Assembly (NCBI GenBank): GCA_027924645.1
Contig: BSBN01000039.1
Location: 23,100,001-23,164,000, forward strand
Direction of reading: 5' to 3'
Length of the DNA: 64,000 nt
DNA from: Cunninghamia lanceolata
Taxonomy: Eukaryota > Streptophyta > Pinopsida > Cupressales > Cupressaceae
The translations under genes were made by a program, and so were the position numbers. The notes beneath the pieces were generated by a model that was not told where the DNA came from, searched no databases, and saw only the letters and a list, made by a program, of their open reading frames with translations. This document shows, piece after piece, positions 1-12,560 of the stretch; the first letter of the stretch is position 1; each line of letters opens with the position of its first letter.

Positions 1-532
1 GAAAATTGTCAGTTGAATCTGAGGATGTAGGATTGATCTCATGCCTATAGAAATGACCTGGGATGCACGACTGCTAAAATTAGGGTAGATAATGAATGTA
101 TGCAATTACAGTATAGATAGACATAATAAATGCATAATTTGGATGAATATATCATAATGTGTGAGTATATGGATAAGGTGGGGGATAAATGTGTAGGAGT
201 GTGCATAAGAAGATGAGGAAGGGCATGGGAAAAGGAGCCCAACTTTGTACAAGAATAAACCATTTGTCAATATGTAAATTTATCAAGCCCTTCTCTCAAA
301 TAGGCACAAAACTAAATGGGAAATGACATGGGATGTAAATTTCACCATTACAAGTAGATACTCTATTATTAAATAAGCATTAGAGATTATGATATTTTTC
401 TTAGGATTCAACTACGTAGTTTTTGAGTCAAATCCATTGACCCATATTTCATGAATAGTTGTTCACATGAACCCATCTCTCATGAGCATGAATGGTCCAC
501 TTAGCACTCATTGCATCTAGATGATGCTCACA
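1..532. other. AT-rich spacer without a recognised gene
   Basis: I see no coding region, RNA gene or element ends here. The short open frames have no recognisable protein features. Position 1 is a window edge, so the missing downstream exons of hydrolase copy 1 (exon 1 at 1745-2362) could lie just outside. Confidence 0.5.
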
Positions 533-622
533 GGGGTGAAGCATTGAAACTTTTCGGGAGGTCACCCATCCTAGTACTACCTCAATTCAAGCATGCTTAA
601 CCATGGAGTTTCCCCCAAGATC
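533..622 (-). repeat. 5S rRNA-derived sequence (pseudogene or 5S-based element)
   Basis: Read on the minus strand, this stretch follows the second half of plant 5S rRNA. It has a box A-like part (GGTTAAGCATGCTTG), the intermediate element region (GGTAGTACTAG) and an intact box C (AGGATGGGTGACCTCC), then a decayed 3' end with a CACCC match. The first half of 5S rRNA is not recognisable, so this is not a functional 5S gene. It may be a retroposed fragment, part of a 5S-derived SINE, or part of a Cassandra-type TRIM, whose LTRs carry 5S sequence. I found no second copy nearby as an LTR pair would require. It lies where the later introns and exons of hydrolase copy 1 would be expected. Confidence 0.75.
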
Positions 623-1078
623 ATGCATGCTTAGCTTGCTACCCCATTTGTAAAACTTTCAATAAATGTTGTGCCTTATGAACCATTAATTATAGAGCCC
701 CTTTAGCTCATCTGTTGACAAGGAGGAGGTATTTTTCTCAATGTGTCAAATTATGATGTTTTTATCAAGATTCAACCACCTCCTACTTGTCGAAGATTGG
801 AGTTTTTTTAATAGTCTTGTTTATATTAAATTTTTATAAAAAACCAGCTAATGGATATCAGGTTTTCAAGTCCATTAAATTGAATGGGAGATTTTGAAAA
901 ATTGTGTGAATTTAATTTACATCATAAAAATGACATGTTGGATCTAATCCATAATCTATTATCATAAAGAGAAAATTATGGCAAAGATTGCAGAAATATC
1001 CTCGTATAAAGTGCCAAGAAATATAACTAAATTCATAGTTTTTCCAAAAACTCCTATTTAAAAACCAGCTATCAACCA

Positions 1079-1290
1079 AATGATTGCAGCTCAATTGGTG
1101 AGGATGATGGTGTGTTCCATAATTTCACCATCCACCAAAGTTCAAATCCCTTAGAGGTGCAATAAATTAGGGATGAAGTTAGAATGTCCTTGGCAAATTT
1201 GGTGGAAAGGATACCTCTCAGTCCTTGACTCTTAGTGGAAAAGGTATTAGCTTAAACTCATGCTTTTGATACCAACAATCTGATAATAGT
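1079..1290 (+). mobile_element. tRNA-derived SINE-like sequence
   Basis: The start has a polymerase III box A-like motif (AGCTCAATTGG at about 1088). About 50 bp later comes a box B-like motif (GTTCAAATCCC at about 1140). This is the order and spacing of the internal promoter in tRNA-derived SINEs. The unrelated 3' body is AT-rich and has no clear A tail. Near 1265, GATACCAA read in reverse resembles a tRNA-Met primer site, so part of this could instead come from an LTR element. Family not recognised. Confidence 0.45.
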
Positions 1291-1311
1291 TAGAAACCTC
1301 AAACTGAAAAA

Positions 1312-1538
1312 ACTAAAAACCAGCTATCTAATAAAAGAAGGGAATAATAATCACACCCTGAAGCAGTGGAAAGTTATTTTAAACCGGACTCCCCTCAAAG
1401 AAAATGTCTTAAAAGTAACTAAAAACCAGCTATCTAATAAAAGAGGGGAATAATAATCACACCCTGAAGCCGTTCAGGAGAAGCAGTGGAAAATTATTTC
1501 AAACCGGACTCCCCTCAAAGAAAATGTCTTAAAAGTAC
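1312..1538. repeat. Two-copy tandem repeat, about 110 bp
   Basis: Two adjacent units begin AAAAACCAGCTATCTAATAA and end AAAATGTCTTAAAAGTA. They differ by a few substitutions and by an extra 11 bases or so in the second unit (CGTTCAGGAGA region). The boundary between units is near 1420. The array sits in the region that replaces intron 1 and downstream sequence of hydrolase copy 1, so it helped separate exon 1 from any later exons. Confidence 0.85.
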
Positions 1539-1744
1539 CTCAAAATCTCAGAAACTATATTTGGACAGAAAACTAGCTTAGGGTAGTAAGGGGAGCATAA
1601 GGGGTGCAGCCTCCTGATTATAGGAACAATCATCTAAACAAGTAGATATACTGTTAACAGATGATATAGAGGAGTATGGCCTAAGGAAGTTGAAAGTCAT
1701 CTCACCTCCTAAGAACTATGATATATTCAAATTCAATAATTTAC

Positions 1745-2362
1745 CTCTAGAAAGTCTCTGAAGAGAAAATCTGGGAACCAGAGTTTCTTGTAACATGCCA
1801 GACAAAACAATGCTTTAAGGCCTTTAACCGTGGTGGGAAGCAAAAGCTCTGATGAACTTGAAAATCCAAGCCTGTTGAGAGAAGTCTGGCTAATTGAATC
1901 AGTCATGGCAATCACAGAGCCAGTGATCACCAGACAGGTAACAAGTTCTGGATACATTTCTGCCATTTTAAAAGCCACCATTCCTCCATAGCTAAAACCC
2001 ACCATGGCACACTTCTCCACTTTCAACTTTTTCAACATCTTCATCAAACACTCTGCCTGAAAGCTCTCGGACCTCTGCCGACTCACAGTTGTAGACCTCC
2101 CGAAAAAGAGCATGTCGGGCACATAAACAGAGTACTCCTTGCTCAGTTTACCAACCTGAAACTGCCATTGCACCATTCCTTCTGCAGCGAAGCCATGTAC
2201 CAAAACCAATGGAGGCTTTGTGCCACTTTTTATAGGAACCCAGCAGCTCATAGTGGTTCCTTCTTCAATTTCAACCAGCTTAGGTTCGATACCCCCCCAT
2301 TTTAATACCATTTCCAGCAGGGGCATCTGTAATTCCACAAAATTTACTCCACATACAGGCAT
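1745..2362 (-). CDS. Alpha/beta hydrolase, copy 1, exon 1 only (partial gene)
   Basis: This open 206-codon exon encodes the N-terminal two thirds of an alpha/beta-fold hydrolase of the plant MhpC-like (meta-cleavage hydrolase-like) group. It shows the oxyanion segment HGFAAEG and the nucleophile elbow GFSYGG, with the serine at residue 124. It matches 180 of 206 residues of exon 1 of the second copy at 59762-60379. The start is the ATG at 2362, because an in-frame stop lies upstream. The exon ends in an intact splice donor (GAG then GTAAAT) at 1745/1744. In copy 2, exon 2 follows after 223 bp. Here no equivalent of exons 2-4, which carry the catalytic Asp and His, occurs down to position 1. 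Either intron 1 has been greatly enlarged by insertions and the rest lies outside the window, or the gene is truncated and dead. The substrate is unknown. Confidence 0.8.
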
Positions 2363-4960
2363 TGTTAATATATATTCACAAATTTGTCTCTCTGAAGATG
2401 GATGAGATAGCTCACTTGAAACGTAGGACGAAATTGTTTACACAGTTAGGAGACCTTAAACAATGAACATGCTCCACAGAATTGATAGTCTTTTATTTCA
2501 ATTCAGAAGTTACTCAAGCCACTGAAACTAGGCCACGAAATCTGTTATTCTATACAAATTTGTCCAAACTTGCCTTGTTCTTGGATGTCAGCTAAATTTC
2601 AAATATATCTGTAATACACAAATATTTGCAGTCATAAGCCAGTATTAAGAGAATGAAACAAATGGATAATTTATTAATGAACTGAACACCCGTAAGAACA
2701 ATCATCTAAGCAAGCAAATAAACTGTCATAACTCATTTGCTCTAAGACCAATCAGTGATCCACATATACAGAGTCATAAAAATCCTAAATCAAGGCCATC
2801 ACATAAAGCTTGCAGAAAAATAATCATGAATGAACTCCAGTTGAAAAATACTATCAGAGTAAGTCTCAAATCAAGATAATCAATCAAAGCTTGGAGAATT
2901 TATTTTTAAACTGACACTTCAAAATGGTATACAATTATATGCCATCACAACTTAAGATAGAAATCAAGGCAACTAAACAAAGCATTGAGAATTTATGATA
3001 TGTCTGAAAACCCTACAAACCTCTAAACAAGTAAATAGACAAGTTAATACAGAAATCAAGGCAATCAAACAAAACATCCAGAGAATTCAAAATAAAACCG
3101 AACACCCAAACAACAAACCTCTAAACAAGTAGATCCACTCTCGTAGGTTCTGAGATGAATCACTTTGATACTCAAATATATGTACTAAGGAACTGGCACA
3201 AGACAACAGTCAATCAAGGCAATTAAACAAAGTTTGTAAATTTATTTTAAAACTGGACACCCATAATTAGACAAATTATAATTTAATGGTGATACAGCTT
3301 AAATTAGTAAATGAAACCTTAAATCAGGACTAGCAAAGAAGGAGAATTTATTTTCACACACGAAATAACAAGCAGCTTCCAGACAAGTTTATAATGCCTT
3401 ATAGGTTCATGATAATGATAAAGACAAAGTGGGAATAACTTTGATGAAAGTGATTGTAAACGTGAATATGGTAAAAATTAATTATGTAATGGGTTATATT
3501 AATAACAATTATTAATACCTTCAGCACTTGTTTCATAGGTGGTTTGTAGTTAAGGAGTGCTGGAAGGATATAGTAAGAAGGCAGCCAGATGGTTCTGGTT
3601 GTGCAGCTGGTAGTTTGTGGGGAGCCGTAGCTCCATTAGTTTCATGTATAAGGGTTTGGACCATTTCAAAAACCCATCTCTATCAGATTCATAGCTCCAG
3701 TAAACAACGTTTGCCAATAATTTAAAAAATAACAAATTGTTAATAAATGCAATGAGGTATACTTTAATAACTACTATTGATCTGTCCATCTTTATAATAC
3801 AATGTGCTCAAAACAATCAACTGCAAAAGCTGCAGCTATCATAATATAATAGGAAGTTGGAACACTAGTTACAACTTGCTCAATACAAAAGCAAAGCAAA
3901 TCAAAATAAATAAGGCTTGAATAAGAAAAATAAAATTTAAAAAACAAATGAGACTTCAATGCAATCCGGGTTTAAATTTGATGGCTGTATGGCCGTATTT
4001 AGGTATTTTTGTTGTAAAATATAATTAACATTTTAAAAAGATTGTATCAAATAAAAGAGAGATTTTGGACAAATTGTCAAAATTTATATAGAATTATAAT
4101 CATATATATTTGGTTTATATATAGTTTTATTTATACTAAGGTATGTCATAATATTTTAAGGGCACCTTTGAATACATAACTGTCAAAAAAAAAATTGCTT
4201 GATAGGCAAAGTGGACTGTCAAATTTAGACCTTGAATACAATGAATAAAACTTGAATAAGAAAAATTAAAAGAAAAAACCCAATGAACCTTCAATTCACT
4301 CTCGTCAGATTCGCTTTGCATTTGTATTGAGCAAGTTGCATCCTACTGTCAAAATGAACAAGGCTTGAATATGAAGGGGAAAAAAAAAACCAAAACGAGC
4401 CTTCAATGCAATCTTGTCAGATTTGTGGGTTCTGAGCGGGCAGAAATTTGCAACCCATTAAAAAAAATAAAAAAATAAAAAAAATTGTATACCTTCAATG
4501 CATTCATACCAGCTATCAGAAACTGATGTCAGGGAGGGAGCAATAGTTAGTTAATTAGAGCAAGTTCTTGTCAGCACAATTTCATTTTAATGAGCAATAT
4601 GAGAATGGAAACAGCATTCAAGATAAACAAATCTTTCAGTTTCTTCGTTTCTACAGCAATCTTCACACATGCTAAATGGAGTATGAAAATTGCCTAAATA
4701 AATCAAGATACACTACTGCAAAAGCAAAGGCTTCACATTCAAGGACTCAATTTCTTTTGTGTGTTTCATAATGGGGGATTTAAGGTGTACATTTTGCTTA
4801 TAACTTGTTATGTAGTTTATGACATGGAACCCAATTGACTTGTGTTTAGTTTGGCAAGGCATGCCATATTAGTGGATATAAATGCTTAATGTTAGGTACG
4901 TACAACTTTTAAGGGGTTATGATGTTAGGTACAAATACGTTGCAGACATTCTAATTTGTC
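2363..4960. other. Upstream flank of hydrolase copy 1, duplicated at 60380-62245
   Basis: The sequence upstream of the start codon (to the right) aligns in the same order and orientation with the flank of copy 2. Landmarks include AACAATCATCTAAACAAG-type stretches, CCTCTAAACAAGTAGAT, TCTTTCAGTTTCTTCGT and GCAGACATTCTAAT near the far edge. Copy 1 is longer because it has extra blocks. One is a segment of about 230 bp near 3515-3740. Another is repeated GCTTGAATAAGAAAAA units between about 3910 and 4400. The flank should hold the promoter and 5' UTR, but I cannot place a TATA box or transcription start with confidence. Confidence 0.65.
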
Positions 4961-7900
4961 CAATAGGCCATTCTATGCGAACTTTTCGTCTGAACGAAAT
5001 TAAACTTATAGGATTCTGATTGTGATATAATTTTGAACATGTCTATCCAAAGGAGACGTGATAGCATTTGTAACAAGTTAACAACAGTATGATTTACAGA
5101 AGTCTTGCTATAACCAATTACGTTTGATCTAAATCTAAAACAGTTAAAAATAGAGCTTAAAATAGGGGATCGAGGACTAAGAAATTTTGAAAAATTGGAG
5201 GCAGAGAGACTAAAATGTAAAATCGGGTCGTTTAAATTATGATGGGTTCGTTAAAACTATAATAGACCCACCTAGGGGAGAGGATCCCATTGGCGAGCAT
5301 GTTCCAATGGCTGTGATAGTATTTGTGTATTTAAGGTTTAATATTTTTAAAAGATTAGCACTAGTAATTGTGACTTTAAGGTTGTTAGTGTTACTAAAGT
5401 TCTTATAATTGAATGAAATGTGCTCTTTAGATCTGAGAAGCAACCAATCATGTGATGTCACATCAGCGCACCAACAAAACATGACTTAATGCACATTTAT
5501 TGGTCCAGCGTTTTTTTTGGAGAACTATTGGACACCTCAACAAAAAGCATGTTGATGTGGCATCATATTTGATGATGTGGCCTTGAAACCTTAGTTATAA
5601 GGAGGGGCCTTGCCAAATAAGCTACTGTAAAATTTTTGGAGTGATTTGAAATTGCCATGTATGATTTTGAGAGGCATGAAGTTAGGGTGCTCAACTACTA
5701 AGTCCTCTCCCCTAAGCCCATGAATAAATAAATAAATAAATGTTCATATTCCACCTCTAATGGCTTTAAGAGGCTCTAAATTATCTGAGGTCATAATAAT
5801 TAGTCAATATTTATAAAATTATAATTTATTTTAGATATTTTAAAAATTTTAAACTACTATTTATTTTAATTGAATAAAGCCTTTACTACTTTTTATAAAA
5901 ATTTTAAGATAAAAATGCATCTCAAAGCCTATGTTGGATTCAACATAAAATAATATTATATATTAATAGTGCATATAAATAATATGTCAATGTTTAATAT
6001 AACATCAATGTTACATTTTAAAGATGAATGGATAGAAAAGATCATTTACAACAACAAATAATTGTGAAAGAAAGTTTAGTTGGATCAAAATGTAGTGCAA
6101 ATGAACTCCCAACTTGCTTTCCATGTTGATGTCAAAGGTGTTAAGCAATAGTCATGGTCTCATTAAGGAAATTCTTTACATTAGGACAAGTTCTTCAAAT
6201 GAATTCCCAACTTGTTTTCCATGTTGATGTCAAAGGTGTTAGCAATAGCTATGGTCTCATCCGAGAAAATCTTTACATTAGGACAAGTTCTTCAATTTCT
6301 TTAAACTTTTGTGACTAATCGAAAAGGCTAAATGAGATCTATTAAATGAGAGTATGTTATAAGTTTGGGAAATAATGAGGTGATAAATTTTAAGCACTTT
6401 TTTAATCAATTTTATAATTTAAAAAAAAATAGATTTGAAAGAAAAGGCTAAAAATTTGAGCATAAATATTAAGTGTATAGGCACAATGCATCCAAGCCTT
6501 AAAAAGTCTTGTCCTTTCCCTCCCTTTGTTTTTTGTGGCACATTTTAGGTTTGTGATACATAAAATAGACTCCATGTCACTCACTTGGATATGTATTTTA
6601 TTAAATCTTCAATAATTTCTAATCTCTTAAGTAATTTTTAATACTTGTAACACCCAAAAGGTGCTAATTAAATTGCTAATAGAGATATATAAATAGTCCT
6701 ATTTTTTTTTTCTTACGATGCCCCTTTTTGAGGTCTAGTATCACCTTCCCAACATAAAATTAGATACAAAAAGAGTTTTATGAGATGACTTTCCATATCA
6801 TGCACTCTTAAACTAAGGCTCACAAACCTAGAGCAGTGAGCTCCTTACAAGACCACCCATCCCAAATGGTTCTTTGAGAGAAGAACTATCTTGCAACCTT
6901 CATTTTGCATGTCACAATTTTAAGACTCTTTATTCTTCTCTAGAGGCAATGACCATAGGGTGGCCATGGGAGATAACCAATAAAAAATTTGGATAAAATA
7001 TGTTGGTTGATTAATCTCTATATAGCTTCAAATGTTATCTTCACATTTTGAAATTGGTTATAGCTTCTTGAAGTGAAAGCATGTTTATATAGAATGCAAC
7101 TTATATTGTAATTTTGGATGGATATATAGAATCTGTGGATGATTAACCTATGTATACCTTTAAATGTTGTCTTCACATTTTGAAATGAACAATTCCTTTT
7201 CTAAAACTATGCCCTCATTTGGTGATGTTCAAGGGAGGGCAAAGAAAAGTTATTGGGTAAAAGTTCAAAGCTGCACCACACTTTTGGCCAACTTATCAAC
7301 ATAAATGAATTTAAGTATTTCCAACTAAAAGTCAATTTTGGTGAAACATATGTTTTATCTAGATTCATTCTAACTAAATTAGATCTAACTTTTCCAATTG
7401 AAACTATCCACTAAAAACATATGTAGCATCACTTTGGGGCTAATTTACATAAACAATGAAATTGTTTGAAAAAATTAATGTTTTAACAACTCCTAATCAT
7501 ACAAATAATCATTTTAAAAGAATCTAAAAATATCTTTTTGTAGATCTATAAGTCTACTTTGTAAAAATATATTTTTTAAACATTTTAATTAATTTTAATA
7601 TTTTATTTTTTATTTTTACTAAAAGTAGGTCATCAGCACCAAAATATGATGTTGATTGCCCTCTCAATGAAAATAGTAAAGTTTATCAAAAAAAATTGAA
7701 AAAAACATGATGCACTAGAGAAGATGTTCCATGTTGAGATGGTATATTTTTTTTTACTATTTTGGATAAATAGTTAAGACAAAAGTTGACATCCCATCGA
7801 AACAGTTGTATTTTAATTACATGTAACTTCTAAGATTTATTTAAAAATATATATTTATCAAAATGGGAAAAAAAATCCATGCACTAATGTTTCAAGTTAT

Positions 7901-9310
7901 GAATACACAAAAAAAATACAAGGAAAATAAATGAAATTTACTATATAAAGTGCAATGTCCCATTCAACCTTATTTTTCAGCATTTTATTAACAACAAAAT
8001 TATAGTGTCAATTTTATAAAATACTACATTTAAATAATTTTTTTTAAATAAAAACATAAAATACACTAAAAAATATACATTTTATTAGTTTACATCATTT
8101 TAAAATTCAAAACATATACGTCACTTTGTAGTGATTCAAGTTAAAATGTTAGATCTGTGTTGGCCCATTCCTTTATAAATCAGGCAAGAGGAAGGTGGCA
8201 TCCAAGCAAATTTGTATGATCAAACTACTTGCACAAGAAAAGAATAGAATAGGAAATAAGCTACAAATATTTGATAATACTTGATAATAATAAGTCACTT
8301 CGAGGGGGAAATCCTCCAAAAGTCTCCAATAAGAACATAATTCACAATATGATTATAATTAGATTACCACTAATCCTATATATACCATACTATAACATGG
8401 ATGCCACCAAGGCTGACCTATTTATACCTATATGAGACTATATAAATGATCATATAACTTAATTAAGAGTTATGTTAGCCACAAGCCAACTACACGTATC
8501 CCCATGTGCACTATAGGTTAAGGGCATAACAATTTGACATTGCCCTCAATGTAAATGATAAAAATGGTTGCAAAGCTCCTCTCATTGATTGGTTGCTAGA
8601 GTTTGATATGGGTGATAAAAAAATTTGAAGATGTTTACTAATGTAAACATTAAAGTAAAGCATAACTAGTCTTTACTTTAATTAGTTTTTGTGGGCGATC
8701 TAGATAATTTAGATGGATAAAATGATTTACATTTCATAAAGGCAAATTATCTACTTGCAAGATAATGTGTATTTGAGGGTCCAAGAGTTCATGAAGACAC
8801 TCCTCACCGAATGATCAAAGTAGAGGACATTCCAAGGTATCTTGGTAATATAAGTTTGAACATGCCAAGATCTCTAAATGGGTCTTCACTAACTTTAAGA
8901 GGATAATATTTAATCCCTTTGACTATGAAGACATTTTAAAAGTTGCATGAGCAACACAAAATTATAATACTCATCTTGGACATTCATTATCACTTGATAG
9001 TTTTGTTGATATTTCAATCAAAGAATATGTAATTTAGAATTATGATGCTTGCATGGGGAATAACTATGTTTTTTAAGGTAAAGGAGTTGAATGGATCACC
9101 TTGTGAGGAGAGATATATTTAGGAAGACTCTATATCTTCAACATGGAAGACTTACCAAGAGATTTTAGTTAGTCAAGTTCAAGTAGGGCTCTAAGAGTCA
9201 AGACAATGGACAAGTAGCTTTGTAAAGGGAAATAGTCAATTTATGCAGATGACAATATAAATATTCATGGGAATTTAAAAACTCATTGGACTATTCTAAT
9301 ATTACCTACT
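4961..9310. other. AT-rich intergenic spacer
   Basis: I find no gene. The sequence is AT-rich with many homopolymer runs and long stretches without an open frame. A two-copy repeat at 6098-6293 is listed separately. Between about 8780 and 9250 the sequence is less AT-skewed and may be an old coding remnant of the gypsy element whose reverse transcriptase begins just to the right. I could not identify a protein in it. Confidence 0.5.
6098..6293. repeat. Two-copy tandem repeat, about 97 bp
   Basis: Two adjacent units both run from AAATGAA(C/T)TCCCAACTTG to CATTAGGACAAGTTCTTC. They differ by about ten substitutions and small indels. No coding potential or known element is associated with them. 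Confidence 0.85.
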
Positions 9311-9556
9311 ATTTATGTTGTCTTGGAATATCTTCTTCCTTAATTCAAATTTGGTGATAACCTAATCTAAGATCAAGTTTTATTAAAAACATAGCTCCAT
9401 TCAATTCATCTAGTAAATCATCAATGATTGGAATATGAAACTTATTTAATGGTGTACTTGTTGAGCTCTTTATAGTTTAGACATATGCACCAAGTATCAT
9501 TCTTCTTATGTACCATCACCATGGGAGAGAAGTAGGGACTCTGACTATGCTTGATG
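9311..9556 (-). pseudogene. Old Ty3/gypsy reverse transcriptase remnant, part 2 (after the insertion)
   Basis: On the minus strand this reads as the reverse transcriptase fingers and palm of a Ty3/gypsy element. It contains SPYFSPMVMVHKKNDTW and [12 protein letters not shown]. After a one-base frameshift it continues with [13 protein letters not shown] and [11 protein letters not shown]. The N-terminal continuation (EIEKIV and DMLEVGII) is found 19.5 kb away at 29069-29170. The join is exact when the Tekay-like element and one target duplication are removed. Stops and the frameshift show that it died before or after the insertion. It is the oldest layer of the nest. Confidence 0.8.
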
Positions 9557-9676
9557 TGTGAGGCCTACATTTTTCATTCTGTTCATGTGACTATTTACCT
9601 TACTGTTGCTGATACTCTTATATTTGTGGGACTGTTGATCCCGGATTCCCAAACTTTTAGATCTTATTATGTTAAA

Positions 9677-9844
9677 GGAAAACTAATTGGGTGATGTTAG
9701 ATAGATGTTTATTTTATAGGAAAACTAATTAGGTGATGTTAAATAGATGTTTATATTATAGGAAAACTAATTGGGTGATGTTAGATTAATGTTTACATTA
9801 CAGGAAAACTAATTGGGTGATGTTAGATAGAAAATTGTAATGTG
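9677..9844. repeat. 42-bp tandem repeat, four copies (two in the right LTR)
   Basis: Units starting GGAAAACTAATTGGGTGATG begin at 9677, 9719, 9761 and 9803. The matching place in the right LTR has only two, at 24478 and 24520. The two LTRs of a retrotransposon are identical when it inserts, so copy number changed afterwards in one of them. Confidence 0.9.
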
Positions 9845-12417
9845 ATTTCCTTTATGCTTAACAGGACTTATGATATCTTATGTGAGTGCAAGTTTTAAAT
9901 TGCTTCGGCTATGATATTTATATGTGGAATTAACTTTGCAATTAAGTGCGCAGGTTTTGCTAAGAAACCACAGATACTGTAGATCATCCCACACCTTATG
10001 TTGTAATCCCTTGTGAAGCTGGTCTGGTTCCACGAGGAACCAAGATCAATTCTGTGTATGATGTAATGTTGTAATATTAATTTGCATGAGATTGAATGGG
10101 TTAGGTCTACCCTCTTTTAAATTGAATTATGATTTGTGTTGTAAGAATTGTTTTTGAATTTTATTTTTAAATTTTAATTTTTTTAGACCCTTTTCTTGTA
10201 TTTTAACTTGACCCTGGGTGTCCTAACTAGGTTAAAGTTGACCCTGGGTTATACTCCATGGGTCTAGGGTCCCTTTTGACTTGGGTAACCCTTGGTTAAC
10301 CTCTGTATGGTCACCTTAACTTCACACTGAAGTTAAGTGACGAATTTGGAGGCATGGGAGGGATAGGATAAGTGGTACCAACACTCAAGCCCATCCCTTT
10401 TCAATTCCCAAGGCTAGAGATGACTCCAAGATCCACCAATTATGGAGGACTTGACTTCAAGTCTCTCTCACAATTGGTGAGAGTCCCTATGGAGTTGTGT
10501 GGTCCTTCGTGAGAGGGAAGGAAGGGGAAACATGTGTCACCCTTTCCCTCTTCAACTCCCCTTTTCTCTCCCATGTGTTGGAAAGAGGACATGTGGTAAG
10601 GTGTAAGGAAGACTTTGGGGATGGGTGAGTGACATGTGTCAACACCCATCCCTTGGGACACAATAGTAGTTGGGAGGAAGAGTGAGGAGGTGACAAGTGC
10701 CACCTCCCCATTCCTCTAAGCTCATGGATTGGGTTATTTTAATCCCACTTGGGATTGGGAGGAGGGTTGTTGAATTTTTGAGAATTTTGATTATTGGAAA
10801 TTGTTTTTGGGAAAAAGGATAGAGGGAGTTTGGTGGCTTAGGTTGGAGGAGACTTTAGAGGAGCTCTGCATCAACTTCTTCCATTATTAGGGCTTTAAAG
10901 GTTGGTTTTCAAGGCTAAGGCCTTCCCCTTGTATTTTCAATTTGTTGCATGATGAATGTGTGATATGTGTTTTGCTTGTGTTATATCTTATTATTGTGGG
11001 AAATGTTTAGTACGGTGTTGAAAGAGCTTCTCCCATTTGGGAGAAATGTTCATCAAGTGTGGGGTAGGGGAGGAGTGATCCTCCTCGAGTTCATTTCCTT
11101 GTTTTGGGATGTTGAAAGCCTTGAGGGCATTTGTGTGATTTTGATTAATTTGTTATATGGCTTGAGAGCCAAAATATGAACTCCTTTAGAAATTTTGTTA
11201 TCAAGTTGGCTTGAGGCCATGAGAAATTTGTGTTGAAATATTTTGAAGGGTGGCACTCTAGAGTTGAGTGTGTCCACTCTCCTACCCCTTTTTCACTCAC
11301 TCTGGTTGAGTTTGTGTTTGTGTAAATATCCATGGGTGTGTTTTGTGTTTTGGGGATGTTGTTTTGCCTTGTTGTGAAGTGGATTTGGATTCCCTAGGTG
11401 TGTGGAAGATCTCCCTAGCTCAGGGGTGACCCTTTTGTGGGTCTACGGTGGGAGGAGAGCAGGATGTGTGATGTTTATTTCCCTTGTGTGTTATGCAGGT
11501 TTCATGGAGCTTAGTGTGAAGGTTGAAGAATTTACTTGTCTTGGAAATTTTTTTTTTTTTCTTTACTCTTATGGCTCTATAGGAGAGCTTGGTCTTATTA
11601 ATGACTACATTGTTGTTGATTTTAAGAGAAGAACTTCTCTCTCTCTTGTAATATTTGGTCTTCTTGAGTTGTGAGAAAATCCTCTTCATTGTTTTGATAG
11701 TTTTAATTATAGTGTTTATTAAATATTACCATTATGATATGAGGAAGGAAGGAAATTTGTTTTTAAAAAGGATATTAATTTTGTTTATTACCTAAAATCT
11801 CTGTTAGCAAAGTTGTGATTTAGTTGTTGTGGTATACAAAGAAAGTTAAAATTGTTGCTTGAAATTTTACCATTAAGTTAAGAGGAATGAAGAATTTTGT
11901 GTTATAAGCCAATTTTATTATTTGTTAAATTCTAAATTTGCCAATTAGTAAAGTTGTGGGTTAAATTTATAGTTAAACAAGAAAATTGCAATTTAGTTCT
12001 ATGAAGAAAAATATACAAAAATTTTATAACATTCCAATGAAATTATTTTAAAATAAGTTATTATCTTGCAAATAGATTTGAGTTAAACAAAAGAAATATA
12101 GGTTCCTTTATTCATGTGAAATGGTATAAAAGAGGAATTAAAATTTTAATTTTGAGGTGAAATTGAAAATATAAATTTATATGGAAATCAAATTTATATG
12201 GATTTATTCTGCTATGTCTTTATATATATATATATATTCTGAAATATATAGTTGTAGGTTTATTTAATGAGACTATGAATTGTGTTGTTGAGAAGTTGCT
12301 GTGTATATATATATATACCTTATATTTTAATCAATAAAAAAAATACAAAGGAGAAATGAAATTGCATTTTGCAGGTTTTAGGAATTGAATTACAGTCAAA
12401 CAAAAAAAAATGGCAGT

Positions 12418-12560
12418 GTGGGGGGGGGGGGGGGGTTCGAACCCCCCACCACCGTCGCTTTTTACAATGGGTGTGGGGAGGGGGCGGAGACCCCACCCAC
12501 ACCCCACGTCGTGGGATGTGGACTCCCCGCCATTCATTTAAACCCCGCGGCACTGTTATG
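12418..12560. repeat. GC-rich inverted-repeat block in the left LTR, partly deleted
   Basis: A long G run is followed by TTCGAACCCCCC, then a GC-rich segment ending near CCACGTCGTGGGATGTGG. In the right LTR the matching place (27164-27290) forms a complete hairpin with arms of about 32 bp. Here most of the second arm is missing, consistent with loss of half a hairpin after insertion. Confidence 0.75.

Noticed and set aside
533..1290. Complete Cassandra TRIM built from the 5S-like sequence and the GATACCAA site
   Set aside because: Only one 5S-like copy is present, no second LTR lies on the other side of the possible primer site, and the spacing does not fit.
10440..11689. Pairs of overlapping frames in the left LTR, repeated at 25118-26017
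   Set aside because: They recur only because the LTR is duplicated. They lack protein features and differ in length between LTRs.
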